A DNA stretch of 64,000 bases from positions 1 through 64,000 of the IMG/VR virus record IMGVR_UViG_3300028581_000014; one strand, 5' to 3'. This DNA comes from a virus. Positions 14,977 through 23,290 of this stretch are shown here, piece after piece. The notes below the pieces were generated by a model. It was not told the origin of the DNA, made no database searches, and saw nothing but the letters and a program-made list of their open reading frames with translations. Position numbers and translations under genes: made by a program. How positions within the stretch are numbered: position 1 is the first letter of the stretch; each line of letters opens with the position of its first letter.

Positions 14977-17115
14977 TTACATACCAAATTCGTCATCTTC
15001 AGAAGATTCCAATTTTGCTAATATCATTTCAGCTCTTTTAACTGAAGGTATTGACCTATCAGAAGCTATATCATCAAATTCACTTGGTACTATTACTGGA
15101 TTTTTAACATCACCGTCAATAATAATAGCATACACACCAGACTCAGTACCTTTACGCAATTGTAAAGAACCACCACTAGACTTAGCTGGCTTGATTGGTA
15201 CTACAACTTCATCTTCATCTTCATCGTCAGAATCTAAATCAATTGATAGATTTTTGATGTCTTTTTTTGATGGCTCTTTATCATCAAAAGATGAACTATC
15301 ATCATCACTCTTGGCCCAATTAGCATCATCAGTTTCTGGCTCGTCACCTTCATCACCTTCTTCATCACCTTCTTCATCGTCAAGACCCAAAGCTTCCATC
15401 ATTGTATCAACATCCATTTCTTCCATTTCGTCAATCATATCATCGTCATCAGTATCCTCAGATTCTTTCAAATGAACATGTTTCTTAGCCTCTGGTGCTT
15501 GTGTTGTTCCAGTTTCTTCCCATTGACCAACCTTTGGCTTAGGTGCTTGTGTACCCTTATCAGTAGATGTCGAACCTTCGATGTGTTTCTTAGCATCTTT
15601 AGCACTTGAAACGGCTTTATCTAAATCACCTTCGGTAGCACTAGTAGAATCGATATCTTCTGATTCACCAAGCAATACCTTTGATTTGTTCCAAATATCA
15701 CCAAAAACTGCATTTTCATTGATTCTAGCGTTACCCTTAACCAATCCAAGAGTATCCTGTGATTTGTAACCATACAATGCTTTCATTCTATTGATATCCT
15801 CATTAACCAATTTGCTATCAGCAGCTGTTAAAACAACGGCTTTACCTTCAGATAATGTACCTTCCCAACGGATGCGGTATGATTCGTTACCATCAGTCAT
15901 ATCGAATGTTTTTTTATCGACTCTATAACCTTCAGGTATAAGTTTTAATGCATTTCCTAATCCATTAAACTTCTCTTTAAACTTTAATCTTATCATTTTT
16001 TCTTTTATTTTTGTATTTTTATTGTTATCGTTTTCATACAAATCACGCATTGCTGCTTTTTCTAATTTTGTTGCTACTGATTTTGCGGTGTGATACGCCT
16101 TATTAAAGTCTTTTTTAATTAATAATGCTTCTACTTTTCTAACAGCGTCACCATAATCCATACTATCAGGCATATGTGAAACCAAACCACTACTACTTAA
16201 AGCATCTATTATTTTAACTGCTGTTTCGTGCTCACCATATTTTTCTATCATATTTTTAATAGCATTCATATTTTTTTCGGAAATTGGTGGTTTAGCTGCT
16301 GCCATTTCATCTATTGGTGATTGTTGATTGTACGAATACCAATTATTAGCGTCAGATGGGTCAATACCATTTTTCATTAAATAGCTTTTACCCACTATCT
16401 TAAAGTCAGATAATTTATTATCTGGAAAATTATCACTGATGTCCGTTTTTACGGATTGTTTAATACTATCACTATCTTCGCCAGTATAATCCCAACCGTC
16501 AGCTATTTTATTGTCAGCTTTAAATACTGCAAAGTGTGTATAACCACCACCTAAATTTTTAATTGTATTTTCTTCAATAGCATAAGGCTTATGTCCAGTA
16601 TCTTTTAAATCGGCTTGTATATCACGACCTCTAAGATTAAGAGTCGGGGTTTGTTCACTTCTTTTTTTAGCTGAAGCTTTGATTCGTTTAACCAAGTTTT
16701 TACCAAAGTCAGGGCCAGTAAAGCCTTGTTGTTTTGGAACCACATTAGCCCATTCTGAATTATTACCCATTCGGCTACTACCTTCAATTGCTTCTAAGGC
16801 TTTTTCGGTAAAAGCATCATCTGGTTTATTGGTATATTGAATCATTTCTTGACCATTCATGATTTCCATTTCACTATGGTAGGTTTCTTCGAAATCATCA
16901 GTATAAACATACTTGTTTGGTGCCATTTCTTTAGAATTTGGGTCAGTCTTAACCGCATTTTCAAAATCACCAACCTTCTTTTCAATATCCTTAACACCAG
17001 CTTTATTTATCTTACCACTTTCTTTTTTGTTTTTGTCAGTAACAGTTATACCAGGTGTTGTAGCTTCAGATAAGAAAGACTCATTTAAGTATTTTTTTAT
17101 TATATTTTTATCCAT
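14977..17115 (-). CDS. Large acidic virion or cargo protein candidate, 712 aa
   Basis: Family not recognised. The N-terminus MDKNIIKKYLNESFLSEATTPG contains LSE-A and LNE-S, which resemble the cleavage sites of T4-type prohead protease substrates. The middle is a mixed soluble domain. The segment 500-680 is strongly acidic and low complexity (DDDDMIDEMEEMD, EEGDEEGDEGDEPE). The final 50 residues form a small domain. Acidity and location among late genes fit an internal scaffold or an ejected or processed head protein. It has a well-placed late-type box (17131-17139) and a strong terminator. Confidence 0.8.
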   Translation of the reverse strand: MDKNIIKKYLNESFLSEATTPGITVTDKNKKESGKINKAGVKDIEKKVGDFENAVKTDPNSKEMAPNKYVYTDDFEETYHSEMEIMNGQEMIQYTNKPDDAFTEKALEAIEGSSRMGNNSEWANVVPKQQGFTGPDFGKNLVKRIKASAKKRSEQTPTLNLRGRDIQADLKDTGHKPYAIEENTIKNLGGGYTHFAVFKADNKIADGWDYTGEDSDSIKQSVKTDISDNFPDNKLSDFKIVGKSYLMKNGIDPSDANNWYSYNQQSPIDEMAAAKPPISEKNMNAIKNMIEKYGEHETAVKIIDALSSSGLVSHMPDSMDYGDAVRKVEALLIKKDFNKAYHTAKSVATKLEKAAMRDLYENDNNKNTKIKEKMIRLKFKEKFNGLGNALKLIPEGYRVDKKTFDMTDGNESYRIRWEGTLSEGKAVVLTAADSKLVNEDINRMKALYGYKSQDTLGLVKGNARINENAVFGDIWNKSKVLLGESEDIDSTSATEGDLDKAVSSAKDAKKHIEGSTSTDKGTQAPKPKVGQWEETGTTQAPEAKKHVHLKESEDTDDDDMIDEMEEMDVDTMMEALGLDDEEGDEEGDEGDEPETDDANWAKSDDDSSSFDDKEPSKKDIKNLSIDLDSDDEDEDEVVVPIKPAKSSGGSLQLRKGTESGVYAIIIDGDVKNPVIVPSEFDDIASDRSIPSVKRAEMILAKLESSEDDEFGM

Positions 17116-17130
17116 TTATTTTGGTTTAAT

Positions 17131-17139
17131 TATAAATAT
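17131..17139 (-). promoter_or_regulatory. Late-type motif
   Basis: Minus strand ATATTTATA followed by AT, 15 nt from the start at 17115. Confidence 0.6.
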
Positions 17140-17168
17140 CATGCTTTTTATCAAAGTTAATTTTAAAA

Positions 17169-18527
17169 TTAACCTAATGAGGGTGCGTTTATATTACCGT
17201 TACTTTTTTTAATCTTAACTACATTATCTACAGCACCAGTACTACAACCACCATTCTGTGCTGTTTTATTATTATTTAACTTTGTACAGTCATCTGTCTC
17301 AACAAATCCACCACCAGCGTATTGTGTTTTCTTAAAGGCTTTTGGTGCCTTAGCTTTTTTAAATGAACCATCACGATTAATATTTGGTAATGCATTTGCA
17401 TCATATTGATAGCTACCAGCACTACCAGCTGATGTCATCTCTTTGACTACTGGTGTATTCATATCATCTATTGGCATATCCTTCTTTATCATAGGGCCTG
17501 ATAATGGCCCTACAAAGGCTCCAGATGATGCAGCACTAGTCATCTCATTAATACTACCAAGAATACTTGTTATCTTCCTATCTTTATCGTATAGGTTTAA
17601 AAGTTCATTCTTTAATTGGTCGTCAATCTTAACGATATCCACACCATTTTCCCAATCATTAACACCAACACCCTTAGATAGCTTTGGTAAATTAAAATTG
17701 ATATACCTTTCTATTACATCACCATCTATGTCAAAATCATCAGCGCCTATTTCAACCTCAGCATAATCCTTTAATTCGTCTTTACCTAAGTTATCAAAAT
17801 AACACACGTAGTATTTACCTGATTCACTTTTTAATATTGCAATTTCTTGATTTGAAGCAATTACCTTAAGTATTATTTTTTTAGGTCTAATTGGTTCGCT
17901 ATATTCTGGTGCCGATTGATTCCAAGGTGATGTTGGGGAGAATTCTGTACCTGGAGCATAATTACTACCATCTTCAACTGCCTCGGTCTCTAAAGCTTTA
18001 TTACCACCAATAAGACTACTTAATTCTTTCTCTAGGGCCGACATTGCTTGTTCAGGTGAACCTAGTGTTTTTGATAAGGTATGTTTACCATTATCTGTAA
18101 TTATTAAACCCTTAGATTTTAACGTATCAACAATTTTATCGTATGAAAGACCTTTAGATTTCCAAAAATCTGATAATTCTTCTGATTTACGGTATAAAAA
18201 TTTAACTAATTCTTTAGTTTCTCTTTTTAAATCAGAATCACCCTCAGTCATTGGTGAGCTAAATTTTTGTGCCGACATCGGTAGTGACGTATTGGGCTTA
18301 CTAATATCGAAGTCATCCTCTTTCAAGTTTTGAATATCAGCATTTACTGTTTCCTTTTTAAAGGTTTTATCAATACCATTTAGTGCTTCATTTATAAGAC
18401 CAGAGGCAAATATTCTATTATATTGTTCCTTGGTTACCTTTAATGTAGGTTTTTTATTAGTAGATTCTTTAATAGTACCTATACCTAATAATCTAGCTTG
18501 CTTATTGGTGATTATTATTTTTTTCAT
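17169..18527 (-). CDS. Virion or cargo protein candidate, 452 aa
   Basis: Not recognised. The N-terminus MKKIIITNKQARLLGIGTIKES ends with an IKE-S site of the same type as in the neighbouring protein. Residues 80-165 are helical and charged. The C-terminal 130 residues are Gly/Ala/Ser-rich (SAASSGAFVGPLSG, TSAGSAGSYQYD), as in disordered structural proteins. It has no membrane segment. It overlaps no gene and follows a small gene by 2 nt. Confidence 0.78.
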   Translation of the reverse strand: MKKIIITNKQARLLGIGTIKESTNKKPTLKVTKEQYNRIFASGLINEALNGIDKTFKKETVNADIQNLKEDDFDISKPNTSLPMSAQKFSSPMTEGDSDLKRETKELVKFLYRKSEELSDFWKSKGLSYDKIVDTLKSKGLIITDNGKHTLSKTLGSPEQAMSALEKELSSLIGGNKALETEAVEDGSNYAPGTEFSPTSPWNQSAPEYSEPIRPKKIILKVIASNQEIAILKSESGKYYVCYFDNLGKDELKDYAEVEIGADDFDIDGDVIERYINFNLPKLSKGVGVNDWENGVDIVKIDDQLKNELLNLYDKDRKITSILGSINEMTSAASSGAFVGPLSGPMIKKDMPIDDMNTPVVKEMTSAGSAGSYQYDANALPNINRDGSFKKAKAPKAFKKTQYAGGGFVETDDCTKLNNNKTAQNGGCSTGAVDNVVKIKKSNGNINAPSLG

Positions 18528-18529
18528 AT

Positions 18530-18772
18530 TTAACTATTTTTATTACTTAAACCACTCTTCCAAACAGCTCTTTTAATCCAAAGTTGTTTGTAAAGTTGTG
18601 TTAGTACGTTACTTGTTATGTCAACTACTTTATCTTCAAGGTCTTTATCATTCTTAAGTTTATCTTTAATGATTTTTTCAATCTTTAATTTGAACTCATT
18701 ACTATTAACATAAACTTTCAATTCTTTAGATATGTCAGCCTTGGTTAAATCTTCATTTATACGTTCTTTCAT
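18530..18772 (-). CDS. Hypothetical basic helical protein, 80 aa
   Basis: A helical, Lys-rich protein (KEL, FKLKIEKIIKDKLKN, then VLTQLYKQLWIKRAV). It begins MKERINEDLTK, similar in style to the N-termini of neighbouring late proteins. It is first in the 18772-17169 transcript with a late-type box ahead of it. Function is unknown. Confidence 0.7.
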   Translation of the reverse strand: MKERINEDLTKADISKELKVYVNSNEFKLKIEKIIKDKLKNDKDLEDKVVDITSNVLTQLYKQLWIKRAVWKSGLSNKNS

Positions 18773-18791
18773 TATAAGAATATTTGTTCTA

Positions 18792-18800
18792 TATAAATAT
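18792..18800 (-). promoter_or_regulatory. Late-type motif
   Basis: Minus strand ATATTTATA followed by TAG, 19 nt from the start at 18772. It lies 12 nt beyond the terminator at 18813-18840. Confidence 0.6.
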
Positions 18801-18812
18801 AAGTATAATAAG

Positions 18813-18840
18813 AAAAAAAGCCCACTAGTGGGCTTTTTTT
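18813..18840. terminator. Perfect palindromic terminator
   Basis: AAAAAAAGCCCACT and its exact complement form a 28-nt palindrome with A7 and T7 ends. It ends the leftward transcript that includes the spanin-like pair (gene end at 18863). Confidence 0.9.
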
Positions 18841-18862
18841 TATCTTATATTATATACCTATA

Positions 18863-19333
18863 CTAACGAGTTGTTAATGTTAAGGCTAAAACAATAGATG
18901 GTAACACTACAGAGCCAACAAAGCCTATTATTTTAAGGGTTTTTTGCTTTCTAACCTCTCTTTTTAATCGCTTAATTGTTTCTTCATATATCTTTATTTC
19001 AGAACCCTTATTTTCAAGCAATAATCTTAAATTATCAGCTAAGTTTTCTTGGTTGGCCGATTTATGTTGAAGAATCTTTATTTCTTCAAGCTGTAGTTCA
19101 ATGGTATGACTCTTTAGTGAATCACTAATAACGTAGTTATTTATTATGCTATCAGCAATATCTTTTTCTAAAATTGCAATTAAGATAATCTTAGCATCAG
19201 CTAAGCTCATCTCAATTGTTGTATCACCATTATTTACGTGTGTCTGTACTCTTGGTGTTGTTTTCGAGATATTTTGTGATACCATCGGCAACGCCATTAG
19301 CAGACAACCTATTAACATTATTAGGTATCTCAT
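18863..19333 (-). CDS. Exported coiled-coil protein, outer-spanin or u-spanin-like candidate, 156 aa
   Basis: The N-terminus MRYLIMLIGCLLMALPMVSQN is a signal peptide; LIGC also fits a lipobox, although the hydrophobic run before the Cys would be short. Residues 60-130 are coiled coil. Residues 133-153 (IIGFVGSVVLPSIVLALTL) form a membrane segment near the C-terminus. A secreted or lipidated N-terminus plus a C-terminal membrane anchor is the layout of one-piece spanins, while the 104-nt out-of-frame overlap with the upstream membrane/coiled-coil gene recalls Rz/Rz1 pairs. Role in outer-membrane disruption at lysis is an inference. Confidence 0.65.
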   Translation of the reverse strand: MRYLIMLIGCLLMALPMVSQNISKTTPRVQTHVNNGDTTIEMSLADAKIILIAILEKDIADSIINNYVISDSLKSHTIELQLEEIKILQHKSANQENLADNLRLLLENKGSEIKIYEETIKRLKREVRKQKTLKIIGFVGSVVLPSIVLALTLTTR

Positions 19334-19622
19334 TTTTTCTATTTTTTAGGCTATCTAATTTTGATTGAATCAAAGCTATTTCAATCATTGTTATTTCTAT
19401 TTCCTTTTGAATAACAACCAATTTAGTATCTAGTATCTTATTGACTAGAATTAAGCTATCATTCTTTTTGGTAATTAATATATTTTGCGCTTCTAGGGCT
19501 TTAATTTCAGATTTTTTATAATCTATATTACTACGCTGACCGAAAAAGAAGCTAATTATTAAACCAATAGACAAGACTGCTATAAAGACAAGTTTTATGT
19601 CAATTTTTTTAATGTCTATCAT
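19230..19622 (-). CDS. Membrane-anchored coiled-coil protein, inner-spanin-like candidate, 130 aa
   Basis: A single N-terminal membrane segment (residues about 10-28, LVFIAVLSIGLIISFFFG) is followed by a periplasmic coiled coil (35-95). This type II topology is that of inner-membrane spanins. The last 35 residues are coded in a stretch shared, in another frame, with the next gene (19230-19333). It does not lie beside the endolysin, which is at 12037. It could alternatively be a structural membrane protein. Confidence 0.65.
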   Translation of the reverse strand: MIDIKKIDIKLVFIAVLSIGLIISFFFGQRSNIDYKKSEIKALEAQNILITKKNDSLILVNKILDTKLVVIQKEIEITMIEIALIQSKLDSLKNRKNEIPNNVNRLSANGVADGITKYLENNTKSTDTRK

Positions 19623-19630
19623 CTTTTATA

Positions 19631-20056
19631 TTAATTAAATTCTGTTGTTATTTTTTTTGCCCATTCGTCTTTCCAATTTTTAAAATAACCCTGCAATTTT
19701 CTAAGTATTTCGTTATTCGTATCATTTAAACCAATTGAATCGGTATCTATTTGTACTTCATCCTCACGTAGCACCATTCGATATTTAACACGACCATTTA
19801 GTAGCGTACCCTCAATGATAACATTATTATCAACTGGGTATATCTTAAAGTTTGTTATTTGAACGCTTGGGTCTATCATCTCAGATAATTTTTTATATTC
19901 ATCATTAAATATAGAATTACCTTTTGTCGGTGAAATTGTATCATTATCGTTAGATGTTGTTTGGTCAACGGCTTCCGTTAAGACTTTCTTGTAACCACCT
20001 CGAATCATTAGCATCATCTTCTTGGTCATGTCAAATTCATTAATCTGTTCTTTCAT
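19631..20056 (-). CDS. Hypothetical late protein, 141 aa
   Basis: Not recognised. The N-terminal leader (MKEQINEFDMTKKMML...KKVLTEA) has an LTE-A site like the processed proteins of T4-type heads. Residues 30-55 are polar, and the C-terminal 85 residues form a compact domain with beta strands (VQITNFKIYPVDNNVIIEG) and a final helix. It overlaps the amidase-like gene by 17 nt. Confidence 0.74.
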   Translation of the reverse strand: MKEQINEFDMTKKMMLMIRGGYKKVLTEAVDQTTSNDNDTISPTKGNSIFNDEYKKLSEMIDPSVQITNFKIYPVDNNVIIEGTLLNGRVKYRMVLREDEVQIDTDSIGLNDTNNEILRKLQGYFKNWKDEWAKKITTEFN

Positions 20057-20663
20057 CTTCTAGGTTTTTTTTAAATAACTCAAAATCCCACGTAGGGTTT
20101 AAATCAGTATAATATCGTTCAATGTTACTTCGGTATAACACACCAGTATAATCATACACACCGTTAACCTTAGTATTATGCCCCATGGCTGTTTTAGGTA
20201 TATCAAACCTATCACATAGTGTCACCACTAACTCACTAACGGCTTCAAATTGTTCCTGAGTATATTGAGGCCAATAATTATAACCTCTCCACGTTTTATC
20301 AATAACATTGTTCGATTGACTATAAATATCACCTAACCATGTAATAAGTTCATTCTCATTTGAATTATTTTTAATAAGATAACTATCATTTTCTACAACT
20401 ATTATAATGTTACCATTATTAAAATTTTTATCTTTAAAAAACTCACTAGTGTATTTAGGGTTAAAGTGCATATATATCAAACCACTTGTTGTAACGGTAA
20501 ATGACGCAGTTTTTGTGTATCTACCATTGTATCTACTTAACCAACCAATAACATGACGCATATCATTATTATTACTATTTGTTAATATAATACGTTTTTT
20601 ATCATGTTCAACTGGAATATAATTAGACGTTGGTAACGGATAGGTTTTATCATCAATTATCAT
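20040..20663 (-). CDS. Degenerate N-acetylmuramoyl-L-alanine amidase-like protein
   Basis: A 207-residue protein with the overall pattern of Amidase_2 domains: a strand RIILTN where enzymes have xIIxHHT, then ASFTVTTSGLIYMHFNPKY, then WRGYNYWPQYTQEQFEAVSELV, and a final RSN...DLNPTWDF where enzymes have H..RSDKxDPSPxFDW. The first zinc His pair is replaced by Thr/Asn and the second by a non-His residue, so zinc hydrolysis is unlikely. It may be a wall- or glycan-binding structural protein, or a regulator. It overlaps the upstream membrane-protein gene by 4 nt. Confidence 0.65.
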   Translation of the reverse strand: MIIDDKTYPLPTSNYIPVEHDKKRIILTNSNNNDMRHVIGWLSRYNGRYTKTASFTVTTSGLIYMHFNPKYTSEFFKDKNFNNGNIIIVVENDSYLIKNNSNENELITWLGDIYSQSNNVIDKTWRGYNYWPQYTQEQFEAVSELVVTLCDRFDIPKTAMGHNTKVNGVYDYTGVLYRSNIERYYTDLNPTWDFELFKKNLEDERTD

Positions 20664-21769
20664 GAATTTCGTTTAAATATTACCTTATCAGTGTTACCAT
20701 TCTTGACTATCTTATTAGAACCTATACGCTCAATTGAGCTTGACTTAGGGTTTGGAACATTCACTGAAAACCCTCTATCATTAACACCTCTAATATCGTC
20801 TAAGGTTACTTTACCAGTCGGTATAACTGGATTTCTTTGTTTTAACGATGTTTCTGGGGCTTCTGTTGGTGTTTCTGTTACTATAGGTATGGTAACGGCT
20901 TTTGTTAGTGTTTCTAGCGCTAGAGGCTCTGTAATGGGTTCTTTAGGTTTTACGACCAATACTGGTTGTTCGTATTTTTTGCTTTCAACCTCAAAAATTC
21001 TATTGGTTATTAATATCAACGCTATTGCAAATGGGTCAAAAACAAATATTAATAATAATATTAGTATATTAACAACCTTATCTATTGGTTGGTTGGTTAA
21101 ATTTGAGATATATTTTAATGGCCCGATTTCACCAGCAACATCACTATTAGTATTTAAGGTTAATATTTGTATGTTATAATTACCAATAGAGTCAGATAAT
21201 GCAGCGTTTTTAATATTTATTGCATCTGTCTCAGCTGATAATTTATCAATCTCAGTATTAGCAATCATAATATCATTTCTAGCTCTAGACTTAGATGTAT
21301 TGGTGGTCGATTCATCTAAACGCTTTTCTTGTGTCGCCCTAAGTTCTATTAATTGGTCAATGCGTCTATTTTTATTGGTTATAATTTTTTCATTATCGGT
21401 AATTGTTTTTTCAAATAATATTTTCTTATTATCTAATACACCAATCTCACCTTCATGTATTTCAACCTTATTGGCTGTTTTTTGGTAAGCATTTGATAGG
21501 AAGCCGTAAATACCAGCTGACGTTATTACCATCATTACTATAACAGCAACCGTTGCATACGCTTTCAACACTCCTTTTAGGTCACCCCAATATCTATGTA
21601 ATGCTGTTGTCGCAGCAATCTTACTAATTTCTAAAACACTAGCCATTATAATAACAGCAGTACCAGCACCAGCAAATAACTGGCTTAAACCAAAAACTGA
21701 AAAATATCCAGCACAACCAGCAACCGCTAGGGCTAATATTAACATTAAATACCCAAATTTATATTTCAT
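20660..21769 (-). CDS. Membrane coiled-coil protein, 369 aa
   Basis: Three hydrophobic segments occupy residues 5-98 (for example LMLILALAVAGCAGYFSVFG and YATVAVIVMMVITSAGIYGF). A coiled coil follows at about 110-215. A fourth segment (about 236-258, VVNILILLLIFVFDPFAIAL) is followed by a long Pro/Thr-rich basic tail. I recognise the layout as recurrent in large phages but know no function. It overlaps the amidase-like gene by 4 nt and starts under a late-type box. Confidence 0.78.
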   Translation of the reverse strand: MKYKFGYLMLILALAVAGCAGYFSVFGLSQLFAGAGTAVIIMASVLEISKIAATTALHRYWGDLKGVLKAYATVAVIVMMVITSAGIYGFLSNAYQKTANKVEIHEGEIGVLDNKKILFEKTITDNEKIITNKNRRIDQLIELRATQEKRLDESTTNTSKSRARNDIMIANTEIDKLSAETDAINIKNAALSDSIGNYNIQILTLNTNSDVAGEIGPLKYISNLTNQPIDKVVNILILLLIFVFDPFAIALILITNRIFEVESKKYEQPVLVVKPKEPITEPLALETLTKAVTIPIVTETPTEAPETSLKQRNPVIPTGKVTLDDIRGVNDRGFSVNVPNPKSSSIERIGSNKIVKNGNTDKVIFKRNS

Positions 21770-21787
21770 ATATTATTCTTTATGCAT

Positions 21788-21796
21788 TATAAATAT
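21788..21796 (-). promoter_or_regulatory. Late-type motif
   Basis: Minus strand ATATTTATA followed by ATG-like AT, 18 nt from the start at 21769 and 13 nt beyond the sigma-gene terminator. Confidence 0.6.
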
Positions 21797-21809
21797 CTAA
21801 AACTAAAAA

Positions 21810-21829
21810 AGGATGCTAAACTGCATCCT
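21810..21829 (-). terminator. Terminator after the sigma factor gene
   Basis: AGGATGC and GCATCCT pair around a 6-nt loop; in the minus direction CCTTTTTTAGTTTTAG follows. The sigma gene ends at 21838. Confidence 0.82.
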
Positions 21830-21837
21830 AATTTAAT

Positions 21838-22668
21838 TTATTCGTTTATTAGATTGTATAGGTCGTGACTATTAAAACGTAATTTCATTAAGGCTTTATT
21901 TTTTACTTGTCGAATGCGTTCTTTGGTTAGGCCGTATCGTTCACCAATGGCTTCAAGTGTCATAGTCTCGCATTCGGTGTTTAAACCAAAATACGATTCG
22001 ATAATCTCTCTTTCCCTCTCATCTAATAATGATAAAACATTATCTAATCCAGCTTTAATTCTGTCATCAACTACCAATTTATCCTCATCGTCAACCTCAC
22101 TAACTAATAGTTCAATAAATTCAGTACCATCTTCACCAAGAACATCATTTAATGACGAGTGTCTTGGATAATTAATTATTGAGACAGGTATGTTATTTCT
22201 ATCCAATATATCACCATATACTGGTTCCCTTTCATTTAGGGCCTCAAACTTTAAAATTTCTTTATTTTGTGCTGATATTTTATTAATAATATTAGCTGGC
22301 AACCTAACAACCCTAGCATTTTCATTTAGACTTTGTAGTATTGATTGTTTAATCCACCATACGGCATATGATATAAATCTAAAGCCTTTCTTATGGTCAA
22401 ATCTAGTGGCAGCTTTTATTAAGCCATAATTACCCTCGTTGATTAAATCCGATAAGGGTAACCCCTGACCCTGATACTCTTTAGCTATTGAAACTACAAA
22501 CTTTAGATTTGCATTTACTAAGGTATCAATTGCTTTTTGGTCCCCTTTTACTATTCTCTTAGCTAAGCTAAGCTCTTCTTTTTGTGTTAGAATAACTGAT
22601 TTTCTAACATCTTTAAAATATATTGCAATGCTATCCTCAGCATCAAAACTTACAAATCTTTTACTCAT
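21838..22668 (-). CDS. RpoD-like sigma factor
   Basis: A 276-residue sigma-70-family protein without region 1.1. Region 1.2 is at about 10-40. Region 2 (about 45-120) is complete, with the core-binding LVNANLKFVVSIAKEY and the promoter-melting and -10 recognition helix FRFISYAVWWIKQSI. Region 3 follows. Region 4.2 is a helix-turn-helix at about 236-264 (TLEAIGERYGLTKERIRQV). It would direct host RNA polymerase to phage promoters. It has a near-consensus host-type promoter, so it can be made early. The recurrent ATATTTATA box before structural genes is a candidate target. Confidence 0.95.
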   Translation of the reverse strand: MSKRFVSFDAEDSIAIYFKDVRKSVILTQKEELSLAKRIVKGDQKAIDTLVNANLKFVVSIAKEYQGQGLPLSDLINEGNYGLIKAATRFDHKKGFRFISYAVWWIKQSILQSLNENARVVRLPANIINKISAQNKEILKFEALNEREPVYGDILDRNNIPVSIINYPRHSSLNDVLGEDGTEFIELLVSEVDDEDKLVVDDRIKAGLDNVLSLLDEREREIIESYFGLNTECETMTLEAIGERYGLTKERIRQVKNKALMKLRFNSHDLYNLINE

Positions 22669-22711
22669 TGTACTATCGCACTTTCATCTTTATTTTTGTT
22701 ATTGTAGTTAT

Positions 22712-22741
22712 TAAATATAAGCATTTTTTTTTAAAAGTCAA
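22712..22741 (-). promoter_or_regulatory. Host-type promoter for the sigma factor gene
   Basis: Minus strand TTGAC (22737-22741) and TATATTTA (22712-22719), with 19 nt between the TTG and the -7 box; the last base of the -7 box is A instead of G. Confidence 0.65.
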
Positions 22742-22751
22742 GCTTTTTAGC

Positions 22752-23216
22752 TTATTTTCTTTGTTTTATTAGGTCTCTTAACTCAGCCGCCTTCATGTAA
22801 TCTTCACGAACTAAAGCCTCATTTAGTTGGTCGTCTAAGCTTACCTTAATCTCAGTCCTTTGATAAGAATCTTTTTTCGATGATGTATCAACATCATGAA
22901 TCAATTTATTCGTCATAGACTCAATATCTACCTTATTTAGAAACCCAAACAGACCATCTGTTATTTCATCCTTTATAAAGCCAAATGCTGAAGTTTTAGA
23001 ATCTAATTCAAAGATTAGAAAATTACGTTTGTTATCTGTGAAAAAATGCCTTAACTCCACTGGTGTCATCACTGACACGAAGGTTGCAATCATTAACCCA
23101 CCATGCATAACGGTATTGGGCTTAATTTCACTAATTGATTCTATTTCAACAACACCACCAGTTGTATTGCCTATCATTACAATACAGTAGTTCCTAAATT
23201 TACTATTATTAGTCAT
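22752..23216 (-). CDS. Hypothetical protein with a C-terminal UVR-type motif, 154 aa
   Basis: The main domain (1-110) is an unrecognised alpha/beta fold. The last 28 residues (LDDQLNEALVREDYMKAAEL ending RDLIKQRK) match the UVR motif, a helical hairpin used by UvrB, UvrC and Clp-associated proteins to bind partners. So the protein may dock to a host UvrABC or Clp-type component. Its promoter (23237-23267) contains a perfect inverted repeat, suggesting specific control. Confidence 0.78.
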   Translation of the reverse strand: MTNNSKFRNYCIVMIGNTTGGVVEIESISEIKPNTVMHGGLMIATFVSVMTPVELRHFFTDNKRNFLIFELDSKTSAFGFIKDEITDGLFGFLNKVDIESMTNKLIHDVDTSSKKDSYQRTEIKVSLDDQLNEALVREDYMKAAELRDLIKQRK

Positions 23217-23236
23217 AGAGTTCCAATTTTATTTAT

Positions 23237-23267
23237 CAAAGGTACGATAATTTTATCGTATAACCAA
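23237..23267 (-). promoter_or_regulatory. Host-type promoter with an embedded palindrome (operator candidate)
   Basis: Minus strand TTG (23265-23267), 20-nt spacer, TACCTTTG (23237-23244). The perfect 18-nt inverted repeat TACGATAATTTTATCGTA (23243-23260) fills most of the spacer and touches the -7 box, a good place for a dimeric repressor. Confidence 0.75.
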
Positions 23268-23290
23268 GTCTTGTACGAATAATTTTATGC

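Noticed and set aside
15191-15475. Plus-strand open frame rich in Ser
   Set aside because: It is the antisense of the acidic, low-complexity part of the 712-residue gene, with no promoter or start context.
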